9,688 bases of DNA from Phycisphaerales bacterium (GTDB taxonomy: Bacteria; Planctomycetota; Phycisphaerae; Phycisphaerales; UBA1924): assembly GCA_029260415.1 (NCBI GenBank), contig JAJDDH010000021.1:1-9688 (forward strand), given 5' to 3'. Of this stretch, positions 7,072-9,688 are shown in pieces; the first letter of the stretch is position 1; each line of letters opens with the position of its first letter. The notes beneath the pieces were generated by a model. The model did no database searches. It saw nothing but the letters and a program-made list of their open reading frames with translations, and was not told the DNA's origin. Made by a program: the position numbers and the translations under genes.

Positions 7072-8322
7072 ATGCGAAGAATCTGGATCTCTTTGATGGC
7101 CGTATTGGGACTCTGCTCGCAAGTGATCGCCGGGCAAGGCGAAGAGTTCATCGAGATCGACTTCGAGGGCGGCCTCGTCGAGATCTCCGTCACACTTGAT
7201 CCACCTGACGGCTCGCCGACCTCCCAATCGATGCAGTTTGCTGTCAAGAGCAACGGCATGCAGAATTCATTCAGCTACGGCGACGCCAATGCCGGCGGCG
7301 AGGGGATCATCGATCTGTCCGCCTTCGACGGCAAGGGCTTTAGCTCCTTGCAAGCGTGCGTCAATATGAACGCTGGCCAGTCTGGTTTCGGGTACGTCGT
7401 TACCGTTCGTATGCGCACGATTGAACCAATCATCTTGCGCCTGCTCGACGAGGTCGAGTTCAGCGACTTCAGCGGTGGAGACTTCACGGTGTCGCTCTCT
7501 CCGCAGACTGGCATGATCTCGGGCAACGTGATCTGCCCCGGAACCTACGCCCTCGAACTCGACGGGGTGCTTGTGCTGGGTGTCTCCGAGAACAGTGCTG
7601 ATTCGTTCAGCGAGTACAGCCTCCAACTCACTGACACGCTCGGCCCGGACGTGCGATTCACGGGTCCGGGCGACATCACCATCACGGGCGTCTCCACCAG
7701 CGACCAGGGCGTCGAGGATACCGCGTTAGTCGAGGCGTCTGTCGAGAACGGTAACTCCTTCGCCGCAGCCGGGTGCACCAGCAGCGGGCTCGTCGAAGGG
7801 GATGCCGAGACCATGGGCGATATCTCAAATCAAAGCAACGGTGCGTACAACCTCACGGTCATGGCCGAGGCCATCGCGACACAGCCTGCCGGGTACGCCG
7901 GTTCGTGCTTCATCGGTACCATCGGCGAGAACATCATCGTCGAACTGACCAAGCCCAAGGTCTTCACCATCGTTGGCTCGGGAAACGGATCGATCAGTCT
8001 GACACCGACGACGGGAAGCATCAACGGCGCCACGCTCAGTGCTGGGCTCTACAGCCTCAACTTCAATGCCTCGGCGACGATCGACCCAGGCGAAACAAAC
8101 GAGTCGCGGTCGATCACCTGGACGATCGAGCTACGCCCACCTGGCTGTAACGCCGCAGACGTGGCCCCGCCCATCGGATCGCTCGACTTCTCCGACGTGA
8201 TCGCGTTTCTCGCCGCCTACGGTTCGAGCGAGGCTGCGGCCGACCTCGCGCCGCCCATCGGTGTCTGGGACTTCTCCGATGTGATCGCGTTCCTCGGAGC
8301 CTTCGGCGCGGGTTGCCCATGA
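7072..8322 (+). CDS. Secreted GC-type dockerin protein, paralogue D
   Basis: 416 residues from the ATG at 7072. The signal peptide is residues 1-20, with cleavage likely after VIA, before GQGEEF. The unrecognised domain covers about 21-355. The internal duplication is clearest in this copy: 118-170 against 286-340, both with E-x-I-I, a conserved F, SL[ST]P, TG-x-I-x-G and G-x-Y-x-L at matching places. Cysteines are C155 (ICPGTY), C235 (GCTSSGLV), C279 (GSCFIG), C359 and C415, plus an extra C96 not seen in A-C. The tail from C359 has DVAPPIGSLDFSD and DLAPPIGVWDFSD and ends AGCP. The DNA encoding most of this tail (8143-8274) is almost identical to that of paralogue E. A 34-base block at 7429-7462 is also identical to E (8771-8804). 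Export and docking are inferred; the domain's ligand or activity is unknown. Confidence 0.92.
   Translation: MRRIWISLMAVLGLCSQVIAGQGEEFIEIDFEGGLVEISVTLDPPDGSPTSQSMQFAVKSNGMQNSFSYGDANAGGEGIIDLSAFDGKGFSSLQACVNMNAGQSGFGYVVTVRMRTIEPIILRLLDEVEFSDFSGGDFTVSLSPQTGMISGNVICPGTYALELDGVLVLGVSENSADSFSEYSLQLTDTLGPDVRFTGPGDITITGVSTSDQGVEDTALVEASVENGNSFAAAGCTSSGLVEGDAETMGDISNQSNGAYNLTVMAEAIATQPAGYAGSCFIGTIGENIIVELTKPKVFTIVGSGNGSISLTPTTGSINGATLSAGLYSLNFNASATIDPGETNESRSITWTIELRPPGCNAADVAPPIGSLDFSDVIAFLAAYGSSEAAADLAPPIGVWDFSDVIAFLGAFGAGCP
8143..8274 (+). repeat. 132-base dockerin-coding repeat, copy in D
   Basis: It matches 9470-9601 in paralogue E at 131 of 132 bases; the only difference is C at 8214 against T at 9541, a silent change. 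It covers the pre-dockerin cysteine, the first dockerin repeat and most of the second. Identity stops sharply at both ends. Confidence 0.95.
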
Positions 8323-8407
8323 GGCGGGTTTGAGACGGCAGCTCCGAGTCTTGGGGCGGGCTCTTCGATTGATTGCCTTGAGCTAAACACCAGACCTAGG
8401 GGACTTC

Positions 8408-9649
8408 ATGCGACGGTTCTTGATCTACTTGACCTTGACGGCGGCGATGATGATGCTCGGGTCAGCGGCGCTCGCGGGCCAGACAGAGAATATCGATCTG
8501 GACTGCGAGAGCGGCCGCGTCGAGATCTTCGTGACGATCGACCCTCCCGACGGCCCCCCCGTAGCCGCGTCCAGGTGGTTCGACGTGGTCCAGTCTACAG
8601 GAGGGAGTTTTTGCCTTCTAGAGGGCACTGCCAACGGCGGAGGTTCATTCGACCTCTTCCACTTTTTCGATGATACGCCGCTCACAACGCTTGGGATCAG
8701 CACCGACATGTGCGCCGGGCAAGCGGACTTTGGGTACACGGTCAGCGTGCGAGTGCAAACGATCCAACCGATCATCTTGCGCCTGCTCGACGAGGTCGAG
8801 TTCAACCTTCCCGCGGAGGCGTTCCTGCTGGAACCGATCACCGGCATGATCACAGACAACTTGATGTGCCCGGGCATGTACTCCCTCACCTTCGACCATA
8901 CGCTTGAGCTTCCGGAGTTTGAGTTCGACGCATTACGATCCGAGCAAATGGAACTGCGCCTGACTGATACGCTTGGTGAGGCGCGGTTCGCGTGCGCGGG
9001 CAGCCTGAGCGTCAGCGGGAACTCGGAGGACGACCAGGGCAACGAGGACAGCGCGTTCGCCGAGGGCACGATCGACGACGGTGGATTCGAGGCCGGCGGT
9101 TGTACCAGCAGCGGGCTCGTAGACGGAGACGCCCAAGCCTCGGGCGAGATCCTGGACCAGGGCAACGGGTCGTACACCGTCACGGTGACCGCTGATGCCT
9201 TCGCGGCGCAGCCCGTGGGGTACGCCGGCTCGTGCTTCATCGGCGTCTTCGGCAACGGGATCATCCTAAGCCTGGAGCAGCCCAAGACGTTCTCCATGAT
9301 CAACACTGGGAGCGGTTCGGTAAGCTTCACACCCACGACTGGGAGCATCGTCGATGACACGCTCAGCCCGGGGCGCTATGCCATCGACTTCGACGCTTCA
9401 GCGACAATCGGTGCGGGCCAGACGATGGCGAGCGGATCGATCAACTGGACGCTCGAGCTCCGCGCACCCGGCTGTAACGCCGCAGACGTGGCCCCGCCCA
9501 TCGGATCGCTCGACTTCTCCGACGTGATCGCGTTTCTCGCTGCCTACGGTTCGAGCGAGGCTGCGGCCGACCTCGCGCCGCCCATCGGTGTCTGGGACTT
9601 CACCGATGTGCTCGCGTTCCTGGTGGCCTTCGGCACGGGTTGCCCGTAG
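8408..9649 (+). CDS. Secreted GC-type dockerin protein, paralogue E (cysteine-rich variant)
   Basis: 413 residues ending in TAG, where the other four copies end in TGA. AGGGGA at 8398-8403 lies 4 bases before the ATG. The signal peptide is residues 1-23, with an ALA cleavage motif before GQTEN. The large domain (about 24-352) has the shared cysteines C154 (MCPGMY), C232 (GCTSSGLVDG) and C276 (GSCFIG), and four extra ones: C33, C69, C102 and C196. The exported copy may therefore have additional disulfides. The internal duplication is at 120-172 and 283-338. The tail from C356 has DVAPPIGSLDFSD and DLAPPIGVWDFTD and ends TGCP. The gene looks mosaic: residues about 198-248 are closest to C, while the dockerin DNA is nearly identical to D. 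The N-terminal 100 residues have drifted most, losing the FIEV and GG-V-E-[IM]-S patterns in part. The function of the large domain is unknown. Confidence 0.91.
   Translation: MRRFLIYLTLTAAMMMLGSAALAGQTENIDLDCESGRVEIFVTIDPPDGPPVAASRWFDVVQSTGGSFCLLEGTANGGGSFDLFHFFDDTPLTTLGISTDMCAGQADFGYTVSVRVQTIQPIILRLLDEVEFNLPAEAFLLEPITGMITDNLMCPGMYSLTFDHTLELPEFEFDALRSEQMELRLTDTLGEARFACAGSLSVSGNSEDDQGNEDSAFAEGTIDDGGFEAGGCTSSGLVDGDAQASGEILDQGNGSYTVTVTADAFAAQPVGYAGSCFIGVFGNGIILSLEQPKTFSMINTGSGSVSFTPTTGSIVDDTLSPGRYAIDFDASATIGAGQTMASGSINWTLELRAPGCNAADVAPPIGSLDFSDVIAFLAAYGSSEAAADLAPPIGVWDFTDVLAFLVAFGTGCP
9470..9601 (+). repeat. 132-base dockerin-coding repeat, copy in E
   Basis: Second copy of the block at 8143-8274, offset by 1327 bases, with one silent mismatch (T at 9541). 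Downstream, the last codons diverge again, with ACC at 9602-9604 against TCC in D. Confidence 0.95.
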
Positions 9650-9676
9650 CGCGATCCACTCCGCGACACGCTCAGC

Positions 9677-9686
9677 CCGCCGGCGG
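9677..9686 (+). other. GC-rich 10-base palindrome after paralogue E
   Basis: CCGCCGGCGG is its own reverse complement and starts 28 bases after the stop of E. It may be the first arm of a larger terminator stem cut off by the window end; no T-run can be seen. The remainder of 9650-9688 shows no start of a further gene. Confidence 0.25.
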
Positions 9687-9688
9687 CT

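Larger units (their letters stand above)
3058..9649 (+). repeat. Tandem array of five paralogous secreted dockerin-type genes (A-E)
   Basis: Five genes of 1230-1251 bases follow one another on the same strand with spacers of 115, 95, 84 and 85 bases. Their proteins align from end to end: a signal peptide usually starting MRR, an EFIEV...VDPPDG-like opening, a CPGTY motif, a GCTSSGLV motif, a GSCFIG motif, a KPKAF motif, a DWTLELR-like motif, then a two-repeat dockerin tail ending GCP. The array probably arose by repeated tandem duplication of one gene together with its leader. It is complete on the left, where the kinase gene abuts it; only 39 bases remain on the right, so further copies beyond the window cannot be excluded. 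Confidence 0.93.

Noticed and set aside
8425..9360. Long open frame on the - strand (311 codons) opposite paralogue E
   Set aside because: Product is low-complexity Ser/Pro-rich. Similar frames occur opposite the sister genes because the coding strand is conserved, so it is a shadow.
3058..9649. CRISPR-like or phase-variable short repeat array
   Set aside because: The repeats are whole coding genes of about 1.25 kb with diverged sequence; there are no short direct repeats with spacers and no homopolymer or short tandem repeat tracts at the starts.

Overview
The window looks like chromosomal DNA of a planctomycete, most likely of the Phycisphaerae/Phycisphaerales. The DNA is GC-rich by eye. 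It opens with an ECF sigma factor of the planctomycete-expanded type, paired with a Ser/Thr kinase-TPR protein, and continues with secreted proteins ending in the 'GC-type' dockerin region (two degenerate dockerin repeats closed by a C-terminal Gly-Cys-Pro) that I associate with that group. The lineage comes from these family habits, not from a marker gene. All genes lie on the + strand and I see no convincing gene on the - strand.

Layout: (1) 1-450, the 3' part of an ECF sigma factor gene, cut by the window edge. (2) 573-2990, a transmembrane Ser/Thr kinase with a C-terminal TPR sensor or scaffold region. (3) 3058-9649, five consecutive paralogous genes, called A to E here: A 3058-4287, B 4403-5647, C 5743-6987, D 7072-8322, E 8408-9649. 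Each encodes about 409-416 residues: a signal peptide, a roughly 330-residue domain that I do not recognise and that contains an internal duplication, and a two-repeat dockerin-like tail. Gaps between genes are 67-122 bases, each paralogue has its own Shine-Dalgarno sequence, and no gap exceeds 300 bases. I see no RNA gene, CRISPR array or insertion sequence.

How it may work (inference): the sigma factor and kinase form the sensing and transcription pair usual in planctomycetes. The five secreted proteins would be exported and held at the cell surface or in an extracellular assembly by their dockerin tails. Their Ca2+ loops are uniformly altered in all ten repeats. The copies look like a patchwork of one another; D and E share a 132-base dockerin-coding block with a single mismatch although much of the rest of the two genes has diverged, which points to gene conversion within the array. 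The function of the large domain is unknown. The array, its altered dockerins and its mosaic evolution are the most interesting parts of the window.
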